From positions 577,250 through 641,249 of the forward strand of contig JAAHFP010000001.1 in assembly GCA_010672925.1 (NCBI GenBank): a DNA stretch of 64,000 nucleotides, written 5' to 3'. The notes beneath the pieces are model-generated. The model worked only from the letters and a program-made list of their open reading frames with translations. It was not told the origin of the DNA and did not search any database. The translations under genes were made by a program, and so were the position numbers. This DNA comes from Symploca sp. SIO1C2 (GTDB lineage: Bacteria; Cyanobacteriota; Cyanobacteriia; Cyanobacteriales; Coleofasciculaceae). Numbering within the stretch: position 1 is the stretch's first letter; the number at the start of each line of letters is the position of its first letter. Shown one piece after another: positions 6,352 to 14,698 of the stretch.

Positions 6352-9270
6352 CTACTTACTCCCTATCGGATAATGCTCTCCCAAAAAAGCCTTAGCATCC
6401 TCTTCATCCTCAATCACTCCATTCAATGCCTCCGTTAACAATCTGTCTAGCATTTCCCGATATTGTGGCCCTGGTTTATAACCTAACTTCCGCAAATCAT
6501 TACCATTGAGCGGTGCTTGAACATGAGCCAGGGTGGTGAGATATTGCCATATTTGATGTCGGATGACTCTGGGACTATCCACACCAATTAATACTAATGT
6601 CGGTAACTGATACTGCCGTAGAAAAACAACTATTTCACTATTGAGCTGGCATTGTGGTAATTTTTCCATTACCTCTGCTTCGTCTTGCGCCAACTGCTCT
6701 AATCTAGCCATACTATCCACCGGCAGCTGTAGATTACTTGCTACCTTAGTTCGTTCTTCCGCAGGCAGGTGAGCAATCAAAACTTCCAACCGCATTTGCC
6801 AATGTACTAAGCTATTCTCTGGGTCAAACCTTCCTAGCCAACGACCAACTAGACGCACCTGCCACCATAACTGTTGATCTAATTTGAGGGTGGGATGGAG
6901 ACATTGCAATGCACCTAAAGAGGATAGCAATTGTAAAGCAGGAGCCCAATAGGGAGCCTGCAAAATATACTTCAATTCCGCTTTCAACCGGGTTTGCAAG
7001 GCTGGGGCTTTGTCATTTTCTGCGAGGGAGCGATTATAAACTCCACTTTCAATCGCATACCTAATATAAGCTTCCGTTTGGGGTTCAATGGCAAATCCCA
7101 ACCGTACAGCAAATCGCACAGCCCGATAAATCCGGGTAGGGTCTTCAATAAAACTGTTAGCATGTAATACGCGAATCTGACGCGATCGCAAATCTAATAA
7201 ACCACCGAAGAAATCTAAGATGGGGACAGAAGTAGCATTTTGCTTGCCTACTCTACTAGAAGCAGTCAATCGTGCTGCCAAAGCATTGATGGTAAAGTCT
7301 CTGCGGTATAAGTCTTGGCGAATGGAACTAGCTTCTACTTCCGGGTTAGCCGCTGGGTAAGGATAAAACTCTGTTCTTGCTGTGGCAATATCCAGCCAAA
7401 GAGAACCCAACACTGGGTCATTGTGCCATAACAAAGCCGCAGTTTGAAAAGCTCCGTGGACTGATAAACGAGCATTGGGGTAGAGTTGTTGGATTGCTTG
7501 AGCCAGGATTACCCCAGCACCGACATCCGCAGCATGATGAAAGCCATCTACGACTAAATCAATATCCGCTAACAGTAGTTTCGATTTTGAATTTTGAATT
7601 TTGAATTTTGAATTCGCCATTAGGCGCTCATCAGCAAGTAATAAATCCCTGACTGCTCCCCCCACCAAGTAAAGATGCCAACCCCTCTCCTGAGCCTCTT
7701 GAGCTATCTTATTCAGTAATTCCCACAATGGCGGAGCAAGACGATGATGCAGATTAGGCATCAGTAATTGAGGAGAATATTCCCCATTCTCAATTCTAAA
7801 TTCTAAATTCTTAATTCTTAATTCGACCTTTCCTCCTTGATGCAATTGCCGCAATACATCAGTACGAGTCACAATTCCCACCAATTGCCCATTGTCCAAA
7901 ATCGGCAAACGTCCAATATCATAAGTGACCATCAATGATTCAATTTGATCTAGGGAAGTTTGTGGTGTAATGGTTTTAACGTTCCTAGTCATATAACCTT
8001 TTACTGGTGCGTGACCAAATCCGTGGTGTAGGGCTAAATCCAAGTCTCGCCGGGAGATAATGCCCACCAGCTGATCTTGTTCATCTACCACCGAGAGTCC
8101 CGAATGACCATAGCGTAATAAAATTCTCTGAGCTTCCCGAATCGTAGTTTGGGGACGAATGGTGCGTACTGGTGAGGACATCAGTTCCCTTGCTGTCAGA
8201 GGCTGGGGAATTTGGTCTTTAAGTTGGTTAATCAGCTGCTCTAAAATTACCGGAGAATTCACACCTCGTAGATTCACTGCCGCTGCTTGGGAATGTCCAC
8301 CACCACCTAGGGGTTGGAACAACTCATGTAAATTTGTACCATCGATACGCGATCGCCCAATAATATTTAATTTGGATAGTTGTTGGTTCTCAGGCTCTGA
8401 GGAAACCTCTTCCTTATTTTTACTCGGATGAGCGAAATTTTGGGTGGCTTTTTTATTCGACCCGTCTGGTGCGTCTCGCGTCTCCGCGTCTGCTGACTCC
8501 TTTTTTCGCTCACTCCCCACTTTCCTATACTCTGCGGCTAATAGTAAAGCATCAGATTCCGTCAACTCTACTAATCTAGATGCCAAACTGGATAACCCTG
8601 GCACATAATCAGGAGTTTTCAGTAGTACCCAAGAAATAGTGCAGCCTAAGTGAGTAATCGAGTGCAAATTGTCAATAGCTTCAGTAAATAATTGTTGTAA
8701 CTGAGGAGATAGTCCTGGATCCACATATTCACTAATTTGCCGTACATTAGCTCCCGCTGTTAGCAACCAAGCTAAAGCAGCTGCATCCCTTGGCGTTGTC
8801 TGCTCAAAAGTAAGAGAACCAGTATCAACATGAATACCTAATGCCATCACCGTTGCTTCCACCGCATTCACCTCAATGGAAGCTTGCTGCAACTGCTCGA
8901 CAATCATTGTCGTTGTGGCTCCTACTGCCTCAATCTGAATAGAGGTAGCTGGAATATCGGTTTCAATACCTAGGTGATGATCATAGACTTCTATGGACTT
9001 TACTTGAGGTAAATCGAACCACTCAGCAGTTTTCCCCAAGCGATCGCGTTTTTGAGTATCCACCACCATCAGTGAGTGAATCTTGTTTGGGTTAACAGCA
9101 CGCCTTTCAATTAGAGCATACTCATTCCGATGCAATGCCAAAAAATCCCTGACTGCTGGGTGAGCACCACCCGCTAGCACCACCTTGGCTCCAGGCTTGA
9201 GGCGCGTCAGTCCTACTGCTGCACCGAGAGCATCAAAATCAGCAGTTGTATGACACAAAATTAAGTCCAC
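6352..9270 (-). CDS. DHH-phosphoesterase/CBS/tRNA nucleotidyltransferase (poly(A) polymerase family) fusion
   Basis: The protein has 972 residues and a composite build. Residues 1-350 are a DHH/DHHA1 domain, with the DHH motif at 97-99 and the GGGGHSQAA motif at 322-330. Two CBS domains follow at about 355-475. From about 515 there is a class II nucleotidyltransferase head (GGAVRD 537-542, DID 569-571, then the RRDFTINALA and RIYRAVRFAVRLGF motifs), with RNA-binding helices to the end. This fusion is known in cyanobacteria and is thought to be an A-adding or CCA-adding enzyme for tRNA 3' ends; the DHH part may act on nucleotides. Oddities: residues 551-565 (MANSKFKIQNSKSKL) are coded by an AATTTTG-type heptamer array and lengthen the loop between the two active-site motifs. 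Residues 484-498 come from a second array, and about 250-300 is a charged low-complexity insert in the DHHA1 domain. Confidence 0.85.
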   Translation of the reverse strand: MDLILCHTTADFDALGAAVGLTRLKPGAKVVLAGGAHPAVRDFLALHRNEYALIERRAVNPNKIHSLMVVDTQKRDRLGKTAEWFDLPQVKSIEVYDHHLGIETDIPATSIQIEAVGATTTMIVEQLQQASIEVNAVEATVMALGIHVDTGSLTFEQTTPRDAAALAWLLTAGANVRQISEYVDPGLSPQLQQLFTEAIDNLHSITHLGCTISWVLLKTPDYVPGLSSLASRLVELTESDALLLAAEYRKVGSERKKESADAETRDAPDGSNKKATQNFAHPSKNKEEVSSEPENQQLSKLNIIGRSRIDGTNLHELFQPLGGGGHSQAAAVNLRGVNSPVILEQLINQLKDQIPQPLTARELMSSPVRTIRPQTTIREAQRILLRYGHSGLSVVDEQDQLVGIISRRDLDLALHHGFGHAPVKGYMTRNVKTITPQTSLDQIESLMVTYDIGRLPILDNGQLVGIVTRTDVLRQLHQGGKVELRIKNLEFRIENGEYSPQLLMPNLHHRLAPPLWELLNKIAQEAQERGWHLYLVGGAVRDLLLADERLMANSKFKIQNSKSKLLLADIDLVVDGFHHAADVGAGVILAQAIQQLYPNARLSVHGAFQTAALLWHNDPVLGSLWLDIATARTEFYPYPAANPEVEASSIRQDLYRRDFTINALAARLTASSRVGKQNATSVPILDFFGGLLDLRSRQIRVLHANSFIEDPTRIYRAVRFAVRLGFAIEPQTEAYIRYAIESGVYNRSLAENDKAPALQTRLKAELKYILQAPYWAPALQLLSSLGALQCLHPTLKLDQQLWWQVRLVGRWLGRFDPENSLVHWQMRLEVLIAHLPAEERTKVASNLQLPVDSMARLEQLAQDEAEVMEKLPQCQLNSEIVVFLRQYQLPTLVLIGVDSPRVIRHQIWQYLTTLAHVQAPLNGNDLRKLGYKPGPQYREMLDRLLTEALNGVIEDEEDAKAFLGEHYPIGSK
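7584..7614 (-). repeat. Heptamer array inside the nucleotidyltransferase gene (active-site loop)
   Basis: Four ATTTTGA units are read in frame on the reverse strand. The same type of array sits between genes at 15122-15152. Units of 7 bp keep one frame only when the total insert is a multiple of 3, and the frame is intact here. Confidence 0.85.
7786..7824 (-). repeat. Heptamer array inside the nucleotidyltransferase gene (CBS-polymerase linker)
   Basis: CAATTCTAAATTCTAAATTC followed by TTAATTCTTAATTC is read in frame as the linker around RIKNLEFRIENG. It is related to the AATTAAG/AATTGAG arrays at 12757-12795 and 32215-32250. Confidence 0.75.
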
Positions 9271-9312
9271 GGTATTTTCTCCTGCATACTATGCTCATTA
9301 CTCTTGAGAAAC

Positions 9313-9349
9313 AATTTTAGATTTTAGATTTTAGATTTTAGATTGAATA
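9313..9349 (+). repeat. Heptamer array (ATTTTAG)n
   Basis: The array lies in the 9271-9669 gap upstream of psbZ. It ends in AGATTGAATAAAT, the same ending as the array at 28388-28428. The rest of this gap shows an AACAAATAACCAATAAC repeat near 9612-9645 and no gene. Confidence 0.85.
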
Positions 9350-9669
9350 AATCTAAGCCCAAGTCTTTTCATAGCGGGTGGTGTCGCCATTAGGGTGACT
9401 TTCAATAGCTGCAAGGGGTCTGGGGGTAGCGTTTGGATTAATCTACTTAGGTCTATATGCTTAAATTGTCGCCCAAATGCTACGTCCCTACATATCTCCA
9501 CACTTGACGTGGTAAAATCTTGCTACTTGCAGCACCCCTTCTTAGGGTAAAGAGGAGTGCCAATTCCGAATTGGCCAAACCAGTTATCAGTTGTTTGTAT
9601 TGCTTCACAAGCAACAAATAACCAATAACAAATAACAAATGACACATTCATGATCTTGGGAGAACAAAA

Positions 9670-9858
9670 ATGACTATCATATTTTCACTTGCACTTCTGG
9701 CTTTAGTTGTCTTGTCATTCGTGTTAGTGATTGGGGTGCCAGTAGCCTATGCTTCACCTCAAAACTGGGAACAATCAAAAAATTTGATTTTTGTGGGTTC
9801 CGGTGCTTGGGCAGTTCTAGTGATCTTAGTAGGGATCTTGAACTTTTTGGTAGTCTAG
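9670..9858 (+). CDS. psbZ: Photosystem II reaction centre protein PsbZ (Ycf9)
   Basis: The 62-residue length and the two membrane spans, with [16 protein letters not shown] between them, match PsbZ. PsbZ is a thylakoid subunit at the edge of the photosystem II core near CP43 that stabilises core and antenna contacts. It is followed by ribH 45 bp downstream, a neighbour order common in cyanobacteria, so co-transcription is likely. Confidence 0.95.
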   Translation: MTIIFSLALLALVVLSFVLVIGVPVAYASPQNWEQSKNLIFVGSGAWAVLVILVGILNFLVV

Positions 9859-9903
9859 ATTGGTAGAAAAACCACAACCAAATCCTCACAACAAAAAATA
9901 ACC

Positions 9904-10500
9904 ATGGCAGTTTTCGAGGGCAATTTTACTTCAGCGAGTTCCCTAAAGTTTGCAATTATCATTGGTCGATTTAATGACCTAGTAACTGGCAAACTCTTGC
10001 AGGGATGCCAAGATTGCTTGAAACGCCACGGTGTTGATATCAATCCCGAAAGCACTCAAGTAGACTATATTTGGGTGCCAGGTAGTTTTGAAATTCCCCT
10101 GATGGCTCGCCAAGCTGCCCTCAGCCGTAACTATGATGCTGTGATTTGTCTTGGTGCTGTCATCAAGGGTCAGACTCCCCACTTTGATTATGTTTCTGCT
10201 GAAGTCTCCAAAGGGATTGCTGCGGCTAGCTTTCAGACTGGTGTGCCAGTAATTTTTGGGGTTTTGACCACAGATACGATGCAACAAGCTCTAGAGCGAG
10301 CAGGCATCAAGGGTAATCATGGCTGGAACTATGCGATGAATGCTCTGGAAATGGGCAGCTTAATGCAGCAGTTCAAGAGCAGTAGCTCAGTCTATGCTTC
10401 TTCAGATGATGGTACTATTACGACCCAAGCCCTACCAGTTGCCTCTAATCCTGCTCTTGCCCCAGAGTCAACAGTTGAGCAAGCAAATGCTAATGATTAG
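9904..10500 (+). CDS. ribH: 6,7-dimethyl-8-ribityllumazine synthase
   Basis: The protein has 198 residues. The core (about 1-160) carries IIIGRFND, the WVPGSFEIP substrate loop, [19 protein letters not shown] with the catalytic-region His, and [14 protein letters not shown]. It condenses 5-amino-6-ribitylamino-uracil with dihydroxybutanone phosphate in riboflavin synthesis and normally forms icosahedral or pentameric shells. The last 35 or so residues are a polar Ser/Ala/Thr-rich tail beyond the usual family end and probably disordered. Confidence 0.95.
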   Translation: MAVFEGNFTSASSLKFAIIIGRFNDLVTGKLLQGCQDCLKRHGVDINPESTQVDYIWVPGSFEIPLMARQAALSRNYDAVICLGAVIKGQTPHFDYVSAEVSKGIAAASFQTGVPVIFGVLTTDTMQQALERAGIKGNHGWNYAMNALEMGSLMQQFKSSSSVYASSDDGTITTQALPVASNPALAPESTVEQANAND

Positions 10501-10519
10501 AGTGACAGGGGGAGGAGGA

Positions 10520-10573
10520 GACAAGGGAGACAAGGGAGACAAGGGAGACAAGGGAGACAAGGGAGACAAGGGA
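10520..10573 (+). repeat. Tandem 9-bp repeat (GACAAGGGA)x6
   Basis: Six exact units lie 19 bp after the ribH stop codon, with a partial seventh (GACATGA). The array sits outside the gene. One frame would read Gly-Asp-Lys triplets, but nothing suggests that it is translated. Confidence 0.95.
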
Positions 10574-10596
10574 GACATGAATTTTCATACAGGGTT

Positions 10597-10617
10597 GTGA
10601 AAATTTTCATCGGGACT
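10597..10617. repeat. GTGAAAA-TTTTCATCGGGAC repeat, copy 1
   Basis: An AT palindrome followed by CATCGGGACTG. Other copies are at 24153-24180 and 32316-32345, and both of those lead into CTGCCTT/CTGCCTC-type sequence. Confidence 0.7.
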
Positions 10618-10650
10618 GTCTGCTACCACCTACCACCTACCACCTAATTG

Positions 10651-10679
10651 TTGACAAATAGTAATTTGTTTGACATACT
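10651..10679 (+). promoter_or_regulatory. Sigma-70-type promoter of the tRNA-Gly gene
   Basis: TTGACA at 10651-10656 and CATACT at 10674-10679 are separated by 17 bp. The -10 box ends 18 bp before the mature tRNA 5' end. Confidence 0.65.
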
Positions 10680-10697
10680 AGATTAAGTAGTAAAGAT

Positions 10698-10769
10698 GCG
10701 GGTATAGCTCAGTGGTAGAGCGTCACCTTGCCAAGGTGAATGTCGCGCGTTCGAATCGCGTTACCCGCT
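10698..10769 (+). tRNA. tRNA-Gly (anticodon GCC)
   Basis: A full cloverleaf is visible. The acceptor GCGGGTA pairs with TACCCGC, the D arm contains AGCTCAGTGGTAGAGC, and the anticodon stem CACCT/AGGTG encloses the loop TTGCCAA with anticodon GCC. The T arm contains GCGCGTTCGAATCGCG. The discriminator base is T, and CCA is not encoded. Total 72 nt. Confidence 0.97.
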
Positions 10770-10784
10770 TTAATAAAAACTAAT

Positions 10785-10812
10785 GTAGAGACGTTGCAGG
10801 CAACGTCTCTAC
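10785..10812. repeat. Palindromic repeat GTAGAGACGTTGC..GCAACGTCTCTAC
   Basis: Two perfect 13-bp arms with a 2-base loop lie just after the tRNA and may also end its transcript. Degenerate relatives are at 34806-34833, 38249-38302 and about 57525-57553. Confidence 0.85.
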
Positions 10813-11094
10813 TCTAATGCCAGACCAGGCTGAGAGAGTGGGTAACAAATTTATCGCCATAGTTTAAATATAGATATTTACATTGCAAGGACAAATAACA
10901 AATAACCAATGACAAATAACAAATGAGACCTTGGCCAAGTTCCAACGAAGGCGTTAAAATAACGAACGTGGGTACTTGCTAGGCATCTCTCAGTCAGGAT
11001 TGGTGATAGCCCAGAAAAATCTAATTAACCAACTATACGCTCAAAAGGCTTAGGAGAATCTTTGCACAAAGTATTTGGGTTGTGAATAGCGCTT

Positions 11095-11496
11095 GTGGGA
11101 TCTCGAAAAACTCAAAAGATTGACTTAAATACGGAATATCCCTGTCCTTGTAGACGGCGGGGATGTTTGCTTCCCATTACCCTGACAGAAGCATTTGGCT
11201 GCAACCGCTGTCAGCAAATCTTTGTAGTGGAAGAAAATGGGTATATGATTGAGCAACTCTCCACAAGCTATCCTTACAAAAAAGCTTGGCGTTGGACAGG
11301 AAATCGCTGGAGTACAGCCAATGCTAAGATTGGGGAAAACTACTTGCCAGTAGCGATATTAATTGTCCTAGTACTGCTGATTGTTTGGCTACCCCTAGCA
11401 CTGTACGACAAGAACAACATTATTTTCTGGGCTTTGTTAGCAGTGTTGTTAGCCTTAATCCCAGCATTGATGTTCTGGTTAACGTACCGACGTTAG
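11095..11496 (+). CDS. Small membrane protein with N-terminal zinc-ribbon-like cysteines
   Basis: The protein has 133 residues from a GTG start; an in-frame stop lies just upstream at 11083, so no longer start is possible. The N-terminus has Cys pairs (CPCRRRGC, then CNRC about 18 residues on) that could bind zinc. Two hydrophobic spans fill the C-terminal third (about 83-103 and 110-130). It lies 6 bp before the ProA-like gene, so the two are probably one transcript. I do not recognise a characterised family. Confidence 0.7.
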   Translation: MGSRKTQKIDLNTEYPCPCRRRGCLLPITLTEAFGCNRCQQIFVVEENGYMIEQLSTSYPYKKAWRWTGNRWSTANAKIGENYLPVAILIVLVLLIVWLPLALYDKNNIIFWALLAVLLALIPALMFWLTYRR

Positions 11497-11502
11497 CAGA
11501 AA

Positions 11503-12762
11503 ATGGTCATGGAAGTCTATGATTTTTCCCTCAAACCTACTGAGGCAATAGCTCAAGCTCACCAAGCTTCTTTGGTATTGTCAACGACTAAAGGAATAGA
11601 ACGTTCTCGCGGTGTGCAGGCAATGGCTCAAGCACTGAAAGACTCCTTTGATGATATTCTAGAAGCCAACACTCTCGACTTGGAAACTAGTCGAGAAATG
11701 GCAGTACCAGAACTAATTTCGGATTGGCTCAAACTAACACCAGAGCGACTCCAGAGAGCGATTGACATCTTGCAAAGGCTAGGAGAGTTATCAGATCCTA
11801 TCCGGCGAGTAATGAATGCTCCCTATCAACTTGACAATGCTCAAACTTACTCTCAGCTTATGCCTTTGGGGGTAATTGCGTTAATCTATGAAGCATTTCC
11901 TGAATTAGGCGCGATCACAGCCGGTTTTTGTCTTAAAACAGGTAATAGTCTGATTCTCCGAGGAGGGAGTGAAGCCAGTAACTCTAACCTCGTGATTGCT
12001 CAGGCATTAAAAGTAGCTTTGGAGGAAACTGGCTTACCTCCTGGATGTGTAGAAATTTTATCATCAGAACAGGGAGCCTCTATTCGAGACTTAATTACTC
12101 AAAGCCGATACCTAGATTTGGTGATTCCCTATGGAAGGCCAACCCTATTAGAGCAAGTGATGCGGCAAGCAACTGTACCGGTTTTGAGGTCGGCTATGGG
12201 CAACTGTTACCTTTACTGGTCTGCTACTGGTAAACTGGATATGGTAGAGTGGGTAGTCCTAGACAGTCAAGCTAGTGAACCAGACCCAGTCAATGCCATT
12301 GAAAAGATTCTGATTAATCGTGATGCTAATCCCTCTGCTTGGCAGAGTCTGTGGACAAGCCTTAAGAAAAAAGGCTTCCAACTTAGAGGTGATGCTAAAC
12401 TAGTGGCTGAATTTCCCCAGCAATTGACCTTAGCAGAAGAGTCGGAGTGGAGCCAACCTTATCTGGGTAAAATCATTGCTTTTAAGGAAGTTGATCATCT
12501 AGAATCAGCGATCGTTTGGATGAACCAACACAGTAGTGGTCATGCCGACTGCTTGGTTACAGAATCTTACCAGGAAAGCCGCCAATTTGCTTTAGGTATC
12601 GATAGTGCTTTAGTCTACATTAACTCCTCACCACGTTTTTCACGCAACCCAAAATGGGGAGATTCGGTTTTTCTGGGAATATCTAATCAGAAAGGATATC
12701 GTCGAGGCATGATTAGTTTGGAGAAGCTCACGACAATGAAGCAAGTTGTTCAGGGGAATTAA
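11503..12762 (+). CDS. Gamma-glutamyl phosphate reductase (ProA)-like protein lacking the catalytic Cys
   Basis: The 419 residues align along the whole ProA family (aldehyde dehydrogenase fold): LGVIALIYEAFPELG, CLKTGNSLILRGG, DLVIPYG, and the C-terminal STQKL-like SNQKGYRRG. ProA reduces glutamyl-5-phosphate to glutamate semialdehyde for proline synthesis. An ungapped alignment by eye from GNC (233-235) to E. coli GVC places Val263 of DPVNAIEKIL on the catalytic Cys of STCNTVETLL. EARPNV is also changed to EAFPEL. The usual reductase chemistry is therefore doubtful, and it may be a divergent paralogue with another role. The stop codon lies within an AATTAAG repeat. Confidence 0.8.
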   Translation: MVMEVYDFSLKPTEAIAQAHQASLVLSTTKGIERSRGVQAMAQALKDSFDDILEANTLDLETSREMAVPELISDWLKLTPERLQRAIDILQRLGELSDPIRRVMNAPYQLDNAQTYSQLMPLGVIALIYEAFPELGAITAGFCLKTGNSLILRGGSEASNSNLVIAQALKVALEETGLPPGCVEILSSEQGASIRDLITQSRYLDLVIPYGRPTLLEQVMRQATVPVLRSAMGNCYLYWSATGKLDMVEWVVLDSQASEPDPVNAIEKILINRDANPSAWQSLWTSLKKKGFQLRGDAKLVAEFPQQLTLAEESEWSQPYLGKIIAFKEVDHLESAIVWMNQHSSGHADCLVTESYQESRQFALGIDSALVYINSSPRFSRNPKWGDSVFLGISNQKGYRRGMISLEKLTTMKQVVQGN

Positions 12763-12795
12763 GAATTAAGAATTAAGAATTAAGAATGGAGAATT
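12757..12795 (+). repeat. AATTAAG heptamer array at the end of the ProA-like gene
   Basis: GAATTAA units begin inside the last codons, so the final Asn and the TAA stop are repeat sequence. Confidence 0.85.
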
Positions 12796-12846
12796 GGGAA
12801 TAGAAAATGGGTAATGAGCAATTTACTTGTCTAAGTTTATTTTTAA

Positions 12847-14076
12847 ATGAATAGCTCTCAACAACTAAAAGCGGCAGAAAAGAAACTATTGCCGACTTTT
12901 TATGAAATTGACCTTGCAGTTAAGGAAAATCTCAACAAAGTGCTGGACTCCTTCCGAAGTCACCGCGTGGGTGTCCATCACTTTGCCGGAGTTACTGGCT
13001 ATGGTCATGATGACTTAGGACGCCAAACTTTGGATCAGGTATTTGCTGAAGTTATGGGTGCAGAAGCTGCTGCTGTGCGGGTACAGTTTGTTTCGGGAAC
13101 CCATGCGATCGCTTGCTGCTTGTTTGCTGTCCTCCGTCCCGGTGACGAAATGTTAGCAGTTGCCGGTGCTCCTTACGATACCTTAGAAGAAGTAATTGGT
13201 TTGCGAGGTAGTGGTCAGGGTTCTCTACAAGATTTTGGCGTTAGTTACCGTCAGTTACCTCTAACTAAAGAGTTAACTGTAGATTGGCAAGCTTTGGCAC
13301 AAGCCATCAGCAATTCCACTCGTTTAGTCCTTATCCAACGCTCCTGTGGCTACTCCTGGAGAGCCAGTCTTTCCCTTGCCGAGATTGAAAAGATCATTCA
13401 TCTAGTTAAACAACAAAATCCCAATACTATCTGTTTTGTTGATAACTGTTATGGGGAATTTGTCGAAGATCGAGAACCTCCAGCTGTTGGTGCTGATTTA
13501 ATTGCCGGTTCCTTGATTAAAAATCCTGGAGGTACAATTGTTACTGCTGGGGGTTATGTAGCGGGAAACGCTGACTTAGTAGAAGCGGCTGCTTGCCGTT
13601 TAACTGCTCCCGGAATTGGTAGTACTGGTGGCGCTACTTTTGAGCAAAATAGATTACTATTCCAAGGATTATTTTTAGCTCCCCAAATGGTAGGAGAAGC
13701 GCTAAAAGGTAATCACTTAACTGCCTATGTTTTCCAGGAATTAGGTTACCCGGTCAATCCCTTACCAATGACACCTCGTAGAGATGTAATTCAAGGTATT
13801 CAGCTAGGTTCAGCAGAGAAATTAATTGCCTTCTGTCAAGCAATTCAACAGCATTCCCCAGTTGGTTCCTACCTTGATCCAGTACCAGCAGCAATGCCTG
13901 GTTATGAGAGTCAATTAGTTATGGCAGGGGGTACATTTATTGATGGCAGTACTTCTGAATTTTCCGCAGATGGGCCTTTGCGAGAACCATACATTGCCTT
14001 TTGTCAAGGAGGAACACATTGGACTCATGTTGCGATCGCTTTGGAAGCAGCAATTGAAACCGTAGGAGCCGTTTGA
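12847..14076 (+). CDS. Methionine gamma-lyase/aluminium-resistance-family PLP enzyme
   Basis: The protein has 409 residues. HHFAGVTGYGHDDLGR near residues 44-59, FVSGTHAIAC at 81-90, the PLP-phosphate region GAPYDTLEE, FVDNCYGEF (198-206) and GSLIKNPGG with the likely PLP lysine Lys225 together define the family. Members were once labelled aluminium resistance proteins and are fold-type I cystathionine-synthase-like lyases. The substrate in cyanobacteria is not established. The gene stands alone and is followed by a hairpin at 14118. Confidence 0.88.
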   Translation: MNSSQQLKAAEKKLLPTFYEIDLAVKENLNKVLDSFRSHRVGVHHFAGVTGYGHDDLGRQTLDQVFAEVMGAEAAAVRVQFVSGTHAIACCLFAVLRPGDEMLAVAGAPYDTLEEVIGLRGSGQGSLQDFGVSYRQLPLTKELTVDWQALAQAISNSTRLVLIQRSCGYSWRASLSLAEIEKIIHLVKQQNPNTICFVDNCYGEFVEDREPPAVGADLIAGSLIKNPGGTIVTAGGYVAGNADLVEAAACRLTAPGIGSTGGATFEQNRLLFQGLFLAPQMVGEALKGNHLTAYVFQELGYPVNPLPMTPRRDVIQGIQLGSAEKLIAFCQAIQQHSPVGSYLDPVPAAMPGYESQLVMAGGTFIDGSTSEFSADGPLREPYIAFCQGGTHWTHVAIALEAAIETVGAV

Positions 14077-14117
14077 GTAATGAATAATGAATAATGAGTT
14101 TATTAATCTTTAAGATT

Positions 14118-14150
14118 AAAGAGGATGCAGAGTTAATCTGCACCCTCTTT
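14118..14150. terminator. Terminator hairpin after the PLP-lyase gene
   Basis: AAAGAGG and TGCAGA pair with TCTGCA and CCTCTTT across one mismatch, with a GTTAA loop. It lies between convergent genes and could serve both. Confidence 0.6.
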
Positions 14151-14254
14151 AAAGATTATCATGCCCGCCAACTTCAGCAGTAGAAGACTGGCATCAGAGA
14201 ATTTTCAGGTGAAACTTAAAGGAAAAATTAATTAGAAATTTTCTTAGCCTCAGC

Positions 14255-14572
14255 TTAATAGCGTCCCCAGACGTCGTCGTCTTTTTTCTGTTCCACAACA
14301 AAGATGACAGGTTGTGCTTCTGGATCTATTGCGCCTGAATCTTTCAAGCGCTCAACAGCACTAGCGATCTTTTTATATAGCTCACCTTCCCCAGATTCCA
14401 GGTCCTCAAGGTCATCTTTTGAACTCGAACCAACTTCTATTAGAATGGTATTGGCCTTCTGCGCGATCGCAGCCATGCTAGGAGCTGTTAGTCCAGGCAG
14501 AAAAGAAACTGAAATAAACAGAGAGCAAAATACAAGTGCTACAACTAACTTTTTGGCAATTGATTTCAACAT
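14255..14572 (-). CDS. Small exported protein, tandem paralogue A
   Basis: I choose the ATG at 14572, giving 105 residues, because the protein then opens with MLKSIAKKLVVAL, the same signal peptide as the next gene upstream on this strand; the longer open frame has no matching N-terminus. The signal ends near FLPGLTAPSMAA. The mature part is highly charged (DDLEDLESGEGELYKK) and ends in a PVIFVVEQKK strand and DDDVWGRY. I do not recognise a family. Confidence 0.7.
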   Translation of the reverse strand: MLKSIAKKLVVALVFCSLFISVSFLPGLTAPSMAAIAQKANTILIEVGSSSKDDLEDLESGEGELYKKIASAVERLKDSGAIDPEAQPVIFVVEQKKDDDVWGRY

Positions 14573-14698
14573 TGAACTTTTATTCAAATTTAGGATAACA
14601 ACAGGGGAGAGTATGCTAAACATGGGCAGTGCTGGTGTTTTTGGACTCAACCCTTAATTAAAATCGAGAGTCTCTTATACCATCAAGAGCGTGGGGTA

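Noticed and set aside
10394-10600. Collagen-like Gly-Asp-Lys repeat protein
   Set aside because: The frame overlaps ribH and the triplets come from the 9-bp tandem repeat after its stop codon; there is no start signal or independent coding character.
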